Below are positions 9,901-17,378 of a stretch of 21,932 nt of DNA, one piece after another. The DNA comes from a virus. Each line of letters opens with the position of its first letter. Positions within the stretch are counted from its first letter, which is position 1. The stretch covers positions 1 to 21,932 of IMG/VR virus record IMGVR_UViG_3300020433_000058, one strand, 5' to 3'. The position numbers and the translations under genes are program-made. The notes below the pieces were generated by a model, which was not told where the DNA came from, ran no database searches, and saw nothing but the letters and a program-made list of their open reading frames with translations.

Positions 9901-10170
9901 AATTTTTCCGCTTTCAAACCAAACTCTAGCTGATATTGGTCCTATTTGCGTGCTCTGATCTTCAAAGTTACCAAAGACATTTTCCCAAGTATTTAAAAAA
10001 TCATCGCTTCTATCAAAAGAAGTAACTTGCTGGGGTACAAATGCTGGGCCTTTATCTGCTGTACCAACAATACATAGCGTTTCTTCTGTTAAAGAAACGA
10101 TTTGTTCTTCTTTAAATATTAAAGGTGTGCTAATAGAAGCACTTAATTGACTATTAATTATATTAGACAT
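6946..10170 (-). CDS. 18: Tail sheath protein C, divergent paralogue (1074 aa)
   Basis: A sheath protein by shared landmarks with its two neighbours: CIVGTADKGPAFVP at 33-46, WIVSQP near 328, KLFRFFTYDDGESGNRFRFR at 353-372, LNPTDENYICNIIGTEREFF at 416-435 and GGFDGFNILD in the third quarter. It is the most diverged of the three. The ITDY, PWFAPAG, FGQKT and ALDRxNVRRL motifs that sheaths A and B share toward the C-terminus are missing or unrecognisable. It is rich in Asn, Ile, Tyr and Lys, and its codons are more AT-rich by eye. The last beta strands (YGQISISLFD) appear to match the family C-terminus but are followed by an Asn-rich extension. It lies downstream of the tube gene, away from A and B. 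Its ribosome binding site and ATG are inside a 20-bp stem (10169-10239), so expression may be controlled separately. It may be a minor or end-of-tail sheath subunit; that is inference. Confidence 0.8.
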   Translation of the reverse strand: MSNIINSQLSASISTPLIFKEEQIVSLTEETLCIVGTADKGPAFVPQQVTSFDRSDDFLNTWENVFGNFEDQSTQIGPISARVWFESGKIQSSYVRVLGAPNTNNAGFISGDLVLSGSISDYGKGESKFTNSGGSEGKVHFLTTMVENIDTTNHVSPYSDYIGQLGITLDPGIDSIGVITDVIMTTHGVSMYIQDDIKDNVNIISQRKELSTKLNNAASFLGSNISTLKNPMIYIQGLKDSSKNVIQMYYSDKENQSFETDTLNTDLEWILNKGHYVYSRFRNLQCFSKEIEENENKYLLTTSNNSWNSGQVNYENFKSSFKKARTPWIVSQPTNRKNILDTDKTQVRKSCIKLFRFFTYDDGESGNRFRFRIKPRRKGDVNSTNTRENWSKFNIELFEFKNNVFTKIEEFVDLTLNPTDENYICNIIGTEREFFNFDTNKLEVKGDYRKTNNYIYVEVHDDVEDGIINTDLIPCGFMPYPRLNIDETSLNKPGSFSNKIIQNPLSFVGNHLLSNKEGDKVYFGDRYWGVLFDDVLNKEFKDVNISGYVRNIKFDTYKDYNNFHYQKFLDYSKFFRNDYANKINNVWIEDLQDNEIDLYNSFFHLEKILYSYNESEIKSMWNYAFYQRDGRNINNIGNINDIMYKYVNVDELLSSDTLGDSYHAKFLSFDLMTYGGFDGFNILDDHKRRNHSVSVLREYEEEISGVKTGQIYDAYDKASDIIINDENILCDVFCMPGISHIDLLRKISDKSNSKQFAYIADVPEVVYNSSLENGNYSNVNSYLKDPILFKNTNNRPDEYIDERDDLQYMTSQGSDKTIDDFISLYLQSEYSLFMLNSVDASIDNVERLILPPSILAINAIASTEIQTPLDSEDILSPDFVSYNTVLNRHYIYNNNKFDSLLEKTKKYDISINPVGILTTDRSLKLLSSNTLVKNNKSIMRLFHNVRIKQTIIRDLTDILTRQPIVQNNSLLFSNNSRNSILFNSKIQISLAIESYLGRLVEDGVIKNYSVYVDIADLDKSSESNYLNNIVYGQISISLFDAGPENFINLNINNLINKIKQFTNQNEVDIINNTI

Positions 10171-10239
10171 TTAATATCCTATTTTTGTCTTCTCGTATAT
10201 TATTATTTATTTAACAAGAACAAAAATAGGATATTAAAT
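10169..10239 (-). promoter_or_regulatory. Perfect 20-bp inverted repeat sequestering the sheath C ribosome binding site
   Basis: The arms 10169-10188 and 10220-10239 are exact reverse complements over 20 bp, separated by 31 bases. In the leftward mRNA the stem forms right after the tube stop codon (10241-10243). Its 3' arm holds the only Shine-Dalgarno of sheath C (ATAGGATATT) and the A and U of its AUG. Such an RNA should block initiation when the full stem is present. It has no U-run after the stem, so it does not look like an intrinsic terminator in this direction. A protein-binding or RNase III processing site is also possible. Confidence 0.8.
10204..10211 (-). promoter_or_regulatory. Late-promoter-like box in the hairpin loop upstream of sheath C
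   Basis: The coding strand reads AATAAATA, 7 of 8 matches to the T4 late -10 box TATAAATA. It lies in the loop of the 20-bp inverted repeat. RNA started a few bases downstream would lack the 5' arm, leaving the Shine-Dalgarno of sheath C free. AT-rich intergenic DNA makes such matches common, so this is a candidate only. Confidence 0.35.
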
Positions 10240-10240
10240 A

Positions 10241-10729
10241 TTAATATTGTAGAACGCAGTTATCAAATCTAATTGTTAAAGAAATATCTGCTGGATCTTC
10301 ACCGTCATAAGATAAATCACCAAAGTTTGCATTTGTTAAAAACGCGCCTTTAATGTCCCAAAGTTCTACAACAGTTCCTACAGGGTCAAGCATTTTAAGC
10401 TGGCAATCTCTTTTATAGAAATCTGCATAACCTGCTCTACCACTAACTGATTCATAGTGTGTTCTAATCCATTCCATTACTTGTTGAGCTCCACTAGGTG
10501 CAATTGGATCATGTAAAGTAACAGACATCGTATCAAATGTCATCTTACCTGCAACATATCTTTTTGCATTAATAAAGTTTATTTCTTGCTCGCCAATTGT
10601 AAAAGAAGGACGTGCTGCAGTTTTAAGGATAAATGCATCAATACCCTCAATTGCGAAAATCCAGCGATTCTTTCTTTTTGGCTCAAACTTATTCGGAATC
10701 ATTTCCGTGACTGAAAGTGTCTCTGCCAT
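10241..10729 (-). CDS. 19: Tail tube protein (gp19 family)
   Basis: 162 residues, against 163 for T4 gp19. It forms the inner tube through which DNA passes; hexameric rings stack around the tape measure and serve as scaffold for the sheath. The sequence fits the family: a short N-terminal arm with NKFEPKRKNRWIFAIEGID (13-31), ARPSFTIGEQEINFINAKRY, FDTMSVTLHDP, a helix with QQVMEWIRTHYESVSG, and the C-terminal strands GAFLTNANFGDLSYD and ISLTIRFDNCVLQY. It is the only tube gene in the window and lies between sheaths B and C, matching the T4 order 18-19 on its upstream side. AGGAG precedes the ATG at 10729. A 20-bp inverted repeat follows its stop codon at once and may limit reading into sheath C, or protect or process its 3' end. 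Confidence 0.93.
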   Translation of the reverse strand: MAETLSVTEMIPNKFEPKRKNRWIFAIEGIDAFILKTAARPSFTIGEQEINFINAKRYVAGKMTFDTMSVTLHDPIAPSGAQQVMEWIRTHYESVSGRAGYADFYKRDCQLKMLDPVGTVVELWDIKGAFLTNANFGDLSYDGEDPADISLTIRFDNCVLQY

Positions 10730-10754
10730 TTCTTTTTTCTCCTAAAATTCTTTT

Positions 10755-10771
10755 TATATATCTATATATTA
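10755..10771 (-). promoter_or_regulatory. AT box upstream of the tube gene, shared with sheath B leader
   Basis: The coding strand downstream of the sheath B stop reads TAATATATAGATATATAAAA before the tube Shine-Dalgarno. Its first 15 bases are identical to the same position in the leader of sheath B (14275-14289). A TATAAAAA just after it matches the T4 late box at 7 of 8. It may be a late promoter or a shared leader element; AT-richness weakens the case. Confidence 0.3.
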
Positions 10772-13700
10772 GTCAATTGAATTTGTTACAACAAAATCTA
10801 AAGAGATAAATTCAATAGATTTGGTAGGCTGTAAATAAATTTTTCCTCTAATAGTATTGTTTTCAACGTCGTTCTGTGTTGTTGTTGTCGTATCAATTTG
10901 AACTTTATAACGATCAACACCCTGACGTGCTTGAACTTCTGCCATAATTGGTTCAACCAAAGCACTAAATTTAGCAAGAGTTGATTCTCTATTAGGCTCA
11001 AATAAAAGAGTTTGTGCAATATTCTTAACACGTCTTCTAATATTTATTAATAATCTTCTAACATTAATTCGATCTAAAGCTGACTGATTCTGCAACAAAG
11101 TTTTTTGACCAAACGCATATACCTCACCTTTACGACCAGCTGGTTCATAAATAGGATTAATGTCAGCATCATAAAGTTCATCTAATAAATCTCTATTCAT
11201 TTGAACATGTGATCTTACAGCATTAAGACGACCACGATTTAAACCAGCAGGTGCAAACCAAGGATCAGCAATTGTATCATTTAAGCTCATTACACCTAAC
11301 ATTCCAACTGAAGGTGGGACTCTTAAAGGTGAATTATTTGAAGGTTTTCTTACAAAAATGTCTGGATAATAAGCAGCTGCAAATGAAGTATCTAAGCTAC
11401 GTCCTTCAAATCTAGATATAGTATTTCTAACGTTTGATTTAGATGATTCATCCAAAATTACGCTTGAAGATTCATCAACATCTTCAATATCCATAACAAG
11501 CATTGCATCAAATCTAGATTCACAAGCATCAATTGCATAATCTGTAATTAAAGGTTCTCTAATTCCTGGAATTGCAAGTAATTGAAATTCAGTTGCACTT
11601 TTGTCACTCAGTACATCAATTGCGCGCTTATAAGATTCAATAGTAGGACCAGTAAATGTTGCTGTTCCTGTGACTGTACTTGTTTCATCATTTGCTTCTC
11701 TAAATGCTGCAACGGAAGTTAATTCAGCTTTTTCTTTATCAAATATATTAACACCGTCAAAACCACCTTGCATAACAGTTCTAAATTGCATAAACTTAAC
11801 ATTTTGTCCGGTGGCATCTGATGAAGATTGTAAGAATCTTGCATAATTTGCTGGAAGTATTCCATTTCTACAATATGTTGCGCTTGACCAATCAATTGCT
11901 CCAGAACTTAAGAGTTTAACTGCAATTTTTTCCAAAGAAAAATAACTTGATTGGAAAGCATCAGCTTCATCACCCTCTAAAATTGCCTTAACTTGTCCTA
12001 AATCTGGAAAGTATTTTGTCCAAGAAGATACACTATCATTTCTATAAATATGACTAGTTTCTTTATAACTCTCATCACTGCTAGTTTTTCTACCAAACTT
12101 CATACCCCAAGGTAATACAGAATCAGCTACTAAAGATGATCCAGATTTACGAGAAACTGACTTTACAAAATTTGCAGGTAAAACCATAAGGTTATCAAAC
12201 TTGTTTGAACCAATCAAAGCGTTTTGGCCTGAACCGTTTGTGCCTTTTTCTGCAAAAATTCTATCACCAGAACCGCTATAAACAGTATTTAAAGATTTAA
12301 GACCACCAAAGCTTACAGGAAGTGAATTAACAGGAACATCACCTTGTTTAACTAAGTCACTAACTTCAACTCTTACATATCTATTTTTAACTTCAAAATC
12401 ACCTATTTCTTCTAAACGTTGCTTAGAAAGTGACTTGTCAAAATTAAAGAATGTGTGTTTATCACCAATAACTCTAGCAATATAATTTCTGCTATCTGGA
12501 TCTAAATTTAAATTCTTCCAAGAGATAAGAACTTCACCTTTAACAGGATCAGAATCAAATGCTTCAAGAGATAAATCGAAAGAACCAAACTTACTAGAAC
12601 CTGAACTTCTAACATTTGAAACCAAAACTCTAAATCTTGTATTTCCTGATTCACCATCATCAATTGAATATAATTTAAATAATTTATATGCACCACTTGC
12701 TGAAAGTGTTGTTCCTCTTTGAGTTGTACTTCCTTTTCCAAACAATTGTGAAGTGATCCAAGGTGATTCTGATGTTCTAAATCTTGATTCAAAAGATTCA
12801 AAATCTTGCACATTTGTACTATCATTTCCTGGAAGACAAAATGCTGTATTACCGTCTGCTATTGAAGCAACAGCAGGATAAACATCCCAATTTGCATACA
12901 AAAAGTGTCCTTTTTCTTCTATTTTAGTTGAATCTGTATTTAAAACTTTAGCAAAATAATTAACACTATCAGGATCAAAAGAACATGTTAAAATTTGAGA
13001 TTCAATTGAACTTTTAAAACCGTTTAGTATAAGAGTAAAAGAATTATTACTAACTAAACCAACTTCATTTCCTAAAAGATTAGAAGCAGCATTACTACCA
13101 AAATTTCGTAAATTATCACCAGTAGCAACAGCTTTTGCTGAATTTGTGCCAGATTCATAATCAGAATAATTTGCTTGATTAGATGCAACATTAATACTTG
13201 CAACAACACCTTGAGGAGTCATTAAAACGCCACGAATAACTGGTGCTGGAGTTGATGCCCCTGTTAAAGTTTTGGTATGCAAACCGCCAACTAAAGTAGT
13301 TGTTCCGCCTAATAAAGTTTGACCGCCGGATGTTTGCGTTAAAACAACTTCATCACCTTCTTTTCTAGTAGAATCTAATGTTATTGTTTTTCTCACATTA
13401 GAACCACCAACGTCAGTTACAGTAAAAACTTGTGAAGGATTAATCCCTGATAAATCACTAAACTTAAATTCACCTTCATCAGCTGCAGTGTTATTATAAT
13501 TTAATGCGTTTTTAATAGCAGTTGCCATAACCACATCACCAGCATGTACTATTTCTATTTTGTTTTTTGCAACAGCACCAACCGATTTTGCGTTAACTAA
13601 TTCAAGTGTTAATGTAACATCTGTCGTTACTGCTGCCGGTGTCACTTCTTTAGGTAAGAATATGGTAATGCTATTACCAACTGCCGCAGTTCCAGCTACA

Positions 13701-14248
13701 TCAATTGCGCCAATTAAAGATGCAGCAGTTGATTCTGGTTGAACACCTGCATCTGTTAGATATCTTGAAGCAGGCATATCTGCCATCATAGCACCTAACA
13801 TATATGTTCTTCCAGCTTTATTAAGTCCTGCTTGATTTGCGCCTGTAGTATAAATTTCTGCATTGTTTTTTAAATCATTTGAACCATCATGTGAAACAGG
13901 ACTTCCTACTTTAAAACCTGCATTAGTTACTTTATTATTTATTGCTTTTTGTCCGTCACCTACGCCTAAAACTCTCATGTATGTTCCTGCCTGCGCATTC
14001 TTCATCCATTCGTTAAGTGCTAAAGGTGCGTGCAAGTTAGAATTGCTAAGTCTACTTTGTTCAAGCATGCTACCAAATGTTTCGCTAAACTGCTGAATTG
14101 TTGCAAAAGTCTTAGGTACAAAAGCTGGACCTCGTTTTGCAGGACCAACAACAGCAGCTGGAACACCTTGAGGAAGTTGTTCTTGATCTCTAACTTGTGA
14201 TAAATCTATTTCTTTAAGAGTTACTCTTGCTGAGCCTTGTCCAGCCAT
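10769..14248 (-). CDS. 18: Tail sheath protein B with extra surface domain (1159 aa)
   Basis: Contractile sheath subunit, much larger than T4 gp18 (659 aa). The N-terminal landmark VGPAKRGPAFVP is at 34-45. Residues about 170-330 form an Ala/Thr/Val/Gly-rich beta domain (NSITIFLPKEV, VTLTLELVNAKSVG, KTITLDSTRKEGDEVVLTQT) that sheaths A and C lack in this form; insertions of this kind usually lie on the outer tail surface. Two copies of a short module follow (FDPDSVNYFAKVLNTD near 424 and LDPDSRNYIARVIGD near 582), with DDGESGNTRFR between them. The C-terminal half holds GGFDGVNIFD, LAIPGIREPLITDY, PWFAPAGLNRG, FGQKT, ALDRINVRRL and the closing strand EFISLDFVVTNS, the region that in known sheaths contacts the tube and links neighbouring subunits. 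AGGAG precedes the ATG at 14248. With all core motifs present it should be able to assemble and contract. Confidence 0.9.
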   Translation of the reverse strand: MAGQGSARVTLKEIDLSQVRDQEQLPQGVPAAVVGPAKRGPAFVPKTFATIQQFSETFGSMLEQSRLSNSNLHAPLALNEWMKNAQAGTYMRVLGVGDGQKAINNKVTNAGFKVGSPVSHDGSNDLKNNAEIYTTGANQAGLNKAGRTYMLGAMMADMPASRYLTDAGVQPESTAASLIGAIDVAGTAAVGNSITIFLPKEVTPAAVTTDVTLTLELVNAKSVGAVAKNKIEIVHAGDVVMATAIKNALNYNNTAADEGEFKFSDLSGINPSQVFTVTDVGGSNVRKTITLDSTRKEGDEVVLTQTSGGQTLLGGTTTLVGGLHTKTLTGASTPAPVIRGVLMTPQGVVASINVASNQANYSDYESGTNSAKAVATGDNLRNFGSNAASNLLGNEVGLVSNNSFTLILNGFKSSIESQILTCSFDPDSVNYFAKVLNTDSTKIEEKGHFLYANWDVYPAVASIADGNTAFCLPGNDSTNVQDFESFESRFRTSESPWITSQLFGKGSTTQRGTTLSASGAYKLFKLYSIDDGESGNTRFRVLVSNVRSSGSSKFGSFDLSLEAFDSDPVKGEVLISWKNLNLDPDSRNYIARVIGDKHTFFNFDKSLSKQRLEEIGDFEVKNRYVRVEVSDLVKQGDVPVNSLPVSFGGLKSLNTVYSGSGDRIFAEKGTNGSGQNALIGSNKFDNLMVLPANFVKSVSRKSGSSLVADSVLPWGMKFGRKTSSDESYKETSHIYRNDSVSSWTKYFPDLGQVKAILEGDEADAFQSSYFSLEKIAVKLLSSGAIDWSSATYCRNGILPANYARFLQSSSDATGQNVKFMQFRTVMQGGFDGVNIFDKEKAELTSVAAFREANDETSTVTGTATFTGPTIESYKRAIDVLSDKSATEFQLLAIPGIREPLITDYAIDACESRFDAMLVMDIEDVDESSSVILDESSKSNVRNTISRFEGRSLDTSFAAAYYPDIFVRKPSNNSPLRVPPSVGMLGVMSLNDTIADPWFAPAGLNRGRLNAVRSHVQMNRDLLDELYDADINPIYEPAGRKGEVYAFGQKTLLQNQSALDRINVRRLLINIRRRVKNIAQTLLFEPNRESTLAKFSALVEPIMAEVQARQGVDRYKVQIDTTTTTQNDVENNTIRGKIYLQPTKSIEFISLDFVVTNSID

Positions 14249-14274
14249 ATCTATGTTCTCCTATTTTTTATTCT

Positions 14275-14289
14275 TATATCTATATATTA
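14275..14289 (-). repeat. 15-bp direct repeat in the sheath B leader, copy of 10757-10771
   Basis: The coding strand TAATATATAGATATA starts with the sheath A stop codon. The identical 15 bases start with the stop codon of sheath B at 10757-10771. Both lie about 40 bases upstream of the next ATG (sheath B here, the tube there). This may be a duplicated leader left by the sheath gene duplication, or a shared promoter element. Confidence 0.55.
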
Positions 14290-17200
14290 TGGAAATTCTA
14301 CACCTGAATTTGTAATTACAAAATCTATTGCAATAAATTCAACTGCTCTTGTTGGAACAATAATAATCTTACCGTTCAAACGATTATTATCAACATCTTC
14401 AGGAGTATTATTGGTATCATCCATTACTACTCTAAAATCTTCTATACCTTGATTTATTTGTATGCTTGATAGTTGACTAGTTGCACTTAAAATAAAGTTT
14501 TGACGAGTTGTATCATTATTTTGCTCAAACAATAGACCTTGAGCAATTAATCCAATTCTTCTTTTTACTTCCAAAACTAATCGTCTTACGTTAACTCTAT
14601 CTAAAGCTGTTCTTGCCAATTGAGAAGTTTTTTGTCCAAATATAACAAATTGTTTATTTGGGAAGTTAGCAATAGGATTAATACGTGCTTCATAAAGTGT
14701 ATCACGATCCTCTGCGTTTAATCTTACGTCAATAGAAGATATAGAATCTAAAGAACCTCTACTAAATCCTGCAGGAGCAAACCAGGGCTTTGATTCATTA
14801 TCAGTTTTTGCCAGTGCGCCTAAAGCCACAATCGAAGGAGAAACTTTTATAATTCTTCTACTATTTACAGCAGCTTCATCATCATCACCACTATCTAAAA
14901 CTTTTACGTCTGGAAAATATGATGATGTATATGATGAATTAACTTCTCTTAAGTTAAACTTGCTTGATGTAACTTCAACATCAGGTCTAGAAGATTCAAC
15001 ACCTCGAGAATCAACAAAGATTCTATTGTCATCAGCGTCAAATTGTTGAATATCCATTAAGTACAATGCTTTACCATAATCTTCAATTTTTTCTTTTACG
15101 TAATCTGTAATAAATGGATCTCGGATATTTGGTATTGCAAGAACATTATGATTCACAACCAGTTCATCTGTCATTATTCTTATAGCATTTTTATAAGAAG
15201 CAACAATGTTATTCTCGTCTTCAACACCTTGCATAATACCTGTACTATCATCAGTACCACTTAGAGCACTAGTAAATCCACCACTTCCAGCTTTACCATT
15301 TTCTTCAGTTGATGCAGATCTATCTGTCATAAAGAAAGAGTCTCTATCAAAAATATTTAATCCGTCAAAACCACCATGTAAAGGTGAAGTAAACTTCATC
15401 ATCAATGAATACTTGTTAAATTTCACAGGATCTTCAGCTAACATCTTTGCCAAAGAAACTCTGTTTGCGCCTGATTCAATATCATCGGTTGTACCTGCCA
15501 TTTTAATTAAATGATTTGCTGAATCGTACAAACTAGTAGAATCAGCGTCTGCGTTTCTTATATAAGCAGCATCTTTAAATACGTCGCTAATACTACCAGT
15601 AATTTGTGTTAAATCGTCTCCTTTAAGAGCTACTTTTGCCAAAGTAAATTTATTATTGTTATGCTTGTCAGATAGTGAACTTGAACTAATTACAGTTGAA
15701 TCGCTACCTAAAAACTTAGTGTAGTTAGAAATCAAGTGATTAAACTCAGTTCCTTTATTGGCATTGTTAATATCTTCAACTCTATGTGTCATTAAACCCC
15801 AGTGAAGATTTAAATTAACACTTTCAGAAGCTGAAGCTTCGCCTAAGAAAGTTTGCCCATATGATGATCCACCTGTTCTTATATCACCAACAGTCACCTT
15901 AAATCTAAATGGAAGTGGTGGCAGTACTGATCTTTGTAATCCTACACCATCACTTGGATCAGTCATAAATGTTGTAGAAGCACCTGATTGACCAGCATCT
16001 TTACCGTCTGAATTTGAAAGTAAAGAAGGTAATCCTCTGTAACCAAAAGGCAATGCTGACTCAGGAACTTCACTTCTTAACACATCATCACTCATTATAA
16101 TTCTTACACGAGTTGACTTATTTTCATAAGAACCTTCACGTACTAGTCTTCTTTCATCTTCATCAGCAGCGTCAAAGTCAAAATAAACTTTTTCATCACC
16201 AATAACTTTTGCAACAAAATTTGATGCATTAGGATCTAAAGAACATTGATTAAATACTTCATAAATAATCTGTGAATCATCTGTGTCCATTATGTCACGA
16301 ACAACAACACTAAATGTTCCGAAGTTATTTGTTGGATCTGTGCTTGCTTTAAGATTTTTTATAGAAATCTTATATTTTCCGCTAGCAAAAGTACCATCAT
16401 CTAAAGATTCAAAATGAAAAAGATCATACTCTTTTTGGCCAAAAGGTTGTGAAATAAACTTTGTTGTTTGCGGAGCATTAAATCTACTAGAAAAGTTACC
16501 AAACTTTGTTGCATTAGTTGCATCACCACTTAATACAGCAACTTTTCCTCCAACAACTTGAGCAACTTCCTTGTCAACAGGAAAATGTGCAAACAAATAA
16601 TGTTTTTCACTTTCCAAAGAAAATGCATCAGTATTTAAAACTTTAGAAATGTATTTATCACTACTAGGATCTAAAGAGACTTGTAAAATATCAGTATTTG
16701 CAGAACCGTCTGTAAATCTAATATTAAATAAACCTGAAGATGCATTAACTGAGCTAGATGAAAAGTCTGTAGATGCTGCTGCAGAAATTACCATTTTATA
16801 ATCTTTATGTGTAAAGATCATTGCACGAATTAATTCAACAGTTGCATCTGCTGCTGTAGAAGCTCCTGTTGCTAAATCTAAATTAAAGTCTGTCTTATGT
16901 GAATCGTTATCATTAAAGTTTGCTAAACCTAAATGTTCTCCAACATTAACTGTATGTTGTGCTGATATAAAGTGAGGTGATCCACTAAAATTACTGCCGG
17001 CAGCATTTTTTGGGCTCATTTGAAATCCAGCATTTTGACCGTCAACTAATCCACTACCTAAAGTTCTACAAAAAGTTAGTGCTTTACCATTGTTTCTAAA
17101 AAATTCTGCCATTGCATGACCACTTAATCTATTGCGGTCAGGGGCTCCAAAGATTCGAATGTATTCTTCACGTGAAGTAACTGTAGTTGGTACAAATGCA

Positions 17201-17322
17201 GGTCCTCTTTCTGATGGACCTATTAAACCGACAGGCGTTGCATTATTTCTAAATAAAGGCCTGCTAATTACTTCTATTTCTCTTTCAAAGAATCCTGGAG
17301 ACTTGAATGTCTGCTCTGCCAT
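14287..17322 (-). CDS. 18: Tail sheath protein A (1011 aa)
   Basis: First of three sheath paralogues, directly downstream of gp15 as expected for a sheath gene. The landmarks are VGLIGPSERGPAFVP at 31-45, LDPSSDKYISKVLNTD at 217-232, LDPNASNFVAKVIGDE at 362-377, GGFDGLNIFD, LAIPNIRDPFITDY, PWFAPAGFSRG, FGQKT, ALDRVNVRRL and the final strand EFIAIDFVITNS. These match sheath B nearly point for point, but the proteins differ over most other positions, so the duplication is old. An acidic stretch (DSGDDDEAAVNSRR) lies between LREVNSSYTSSYFPD and the APAG region. It lacks the 160-residue insert of sheath B. AGGAG lies before the ATG at 17322; a GATAAATA late-promoter-like box lies about 58 bases upstream. 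It is a good candidate for the main sheath subunit, but A and B cannot be ranked from sequence. Confidence 0.92.
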   Translation of the reverse strand: MAEQTFKSPGFFEREIEVISRPLFRNNATPVGLIGPSERGPAFVPTTVTSREEYIRIFGAPDRNRLSGHAMAEFFRNNGKALTFCRTLGSGLVDGQNAGFQMSPKNAAGSNFSGSPHFISAQHTVNVGEHLGLANFNDNDSHKTDFNLDLATGASTAADATVELIRAMIFTHKDYKMVISAAASTDFSSSSVNASSGLFNIRFTDGSANTDILQVSLDPSSDKYISKVLNTDAFSLESEKHYLFAHFPVDKEVAQVVGGKVAVLSGDATNATKFGNFSSRFNAPQTTKFISQPFGQKEYDLFHFESLDDGTFASGKYKISIKNLKASTDPTNNFGTFSVVVRDIMDTDDSQIIYEVFNQCSLDPNASNFVAKVIGDEKVYFDFDAADEDERRLVREGSYENKSTRVRIIMSDDVLRSEVPESALPFGYRGLPSLLSNSDGKDAGQSGASTTFMTDPSDGVGLQRSVLPPLPFRFKVTVGDIRTGGSSYGQTFLGEASASESVNLNLHWGLMTHRVEDINNANKGTEFNHLISNYTKFLGSDSTVISSSSLSDKHNNNKFTLAKVALKGDDLTQITGSISDVFKDAAYIRNADADSTSLYDSANHLIKMAGTTDDIESGANRVSLAKMLAEDPVKFNKYSLMMKFTSPLHGGFDGLNIFDRDSFFMTDRSASTEENGKAGSGGFTSALSGTDDSTGIMQGVEDENNIVASYKNAIRIMTDELVVNHNVLAIPNIRDPFITDYVKEKIEDYGKALYLMDIQQFDADDNRIFVDSRGVESSRPDVEVTSSKFNLREVNSSYTSSYFPDVKVLDSGDDDEAAVNSRRIIKVSPSIVALGALAKTDNESKPWFAPAGFSRGSLDSISSIDVRLNAEDRDTLYEARINPIANFPNKQFVIFGQKTSQLARTALDRVNVRRLVLEVKRRIGLIAQGLLFEQNNDTTRQNFILSATSQLSSIQINQGIEDFRVVMDDTNNTPEDVDNNRLNGKIIIVPTRAVEFIAIDFVITNSGVEFP

Positions 17323-17378
17323 GCTAATTCTCCTAATATATAAATTAATTTACATAAACTAATTATGCAATTCAATCT

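Noticed and set aside
10169-10239. Inverted repeat as a transposon end or attachment site
   Set aside because: There is no transposase or integrase, no target duplication and only 31 bases between arms; the placement over a ribosome binding site fits RNA control better.
10169-10239. Inverted repeat as an intrinsic terminator after the tube gene
   Set aside because: In the leftward direction the stem is AT-rich and runs into the sheath C start codon with no U-run after it.
12508-12825. Minus-strand 105-codon frame inside sheath B
   Set aside because: It is fully inside the sheath B gene in another frame, has skewed Leu/Gln/Ile composition and no ribosome binding site.
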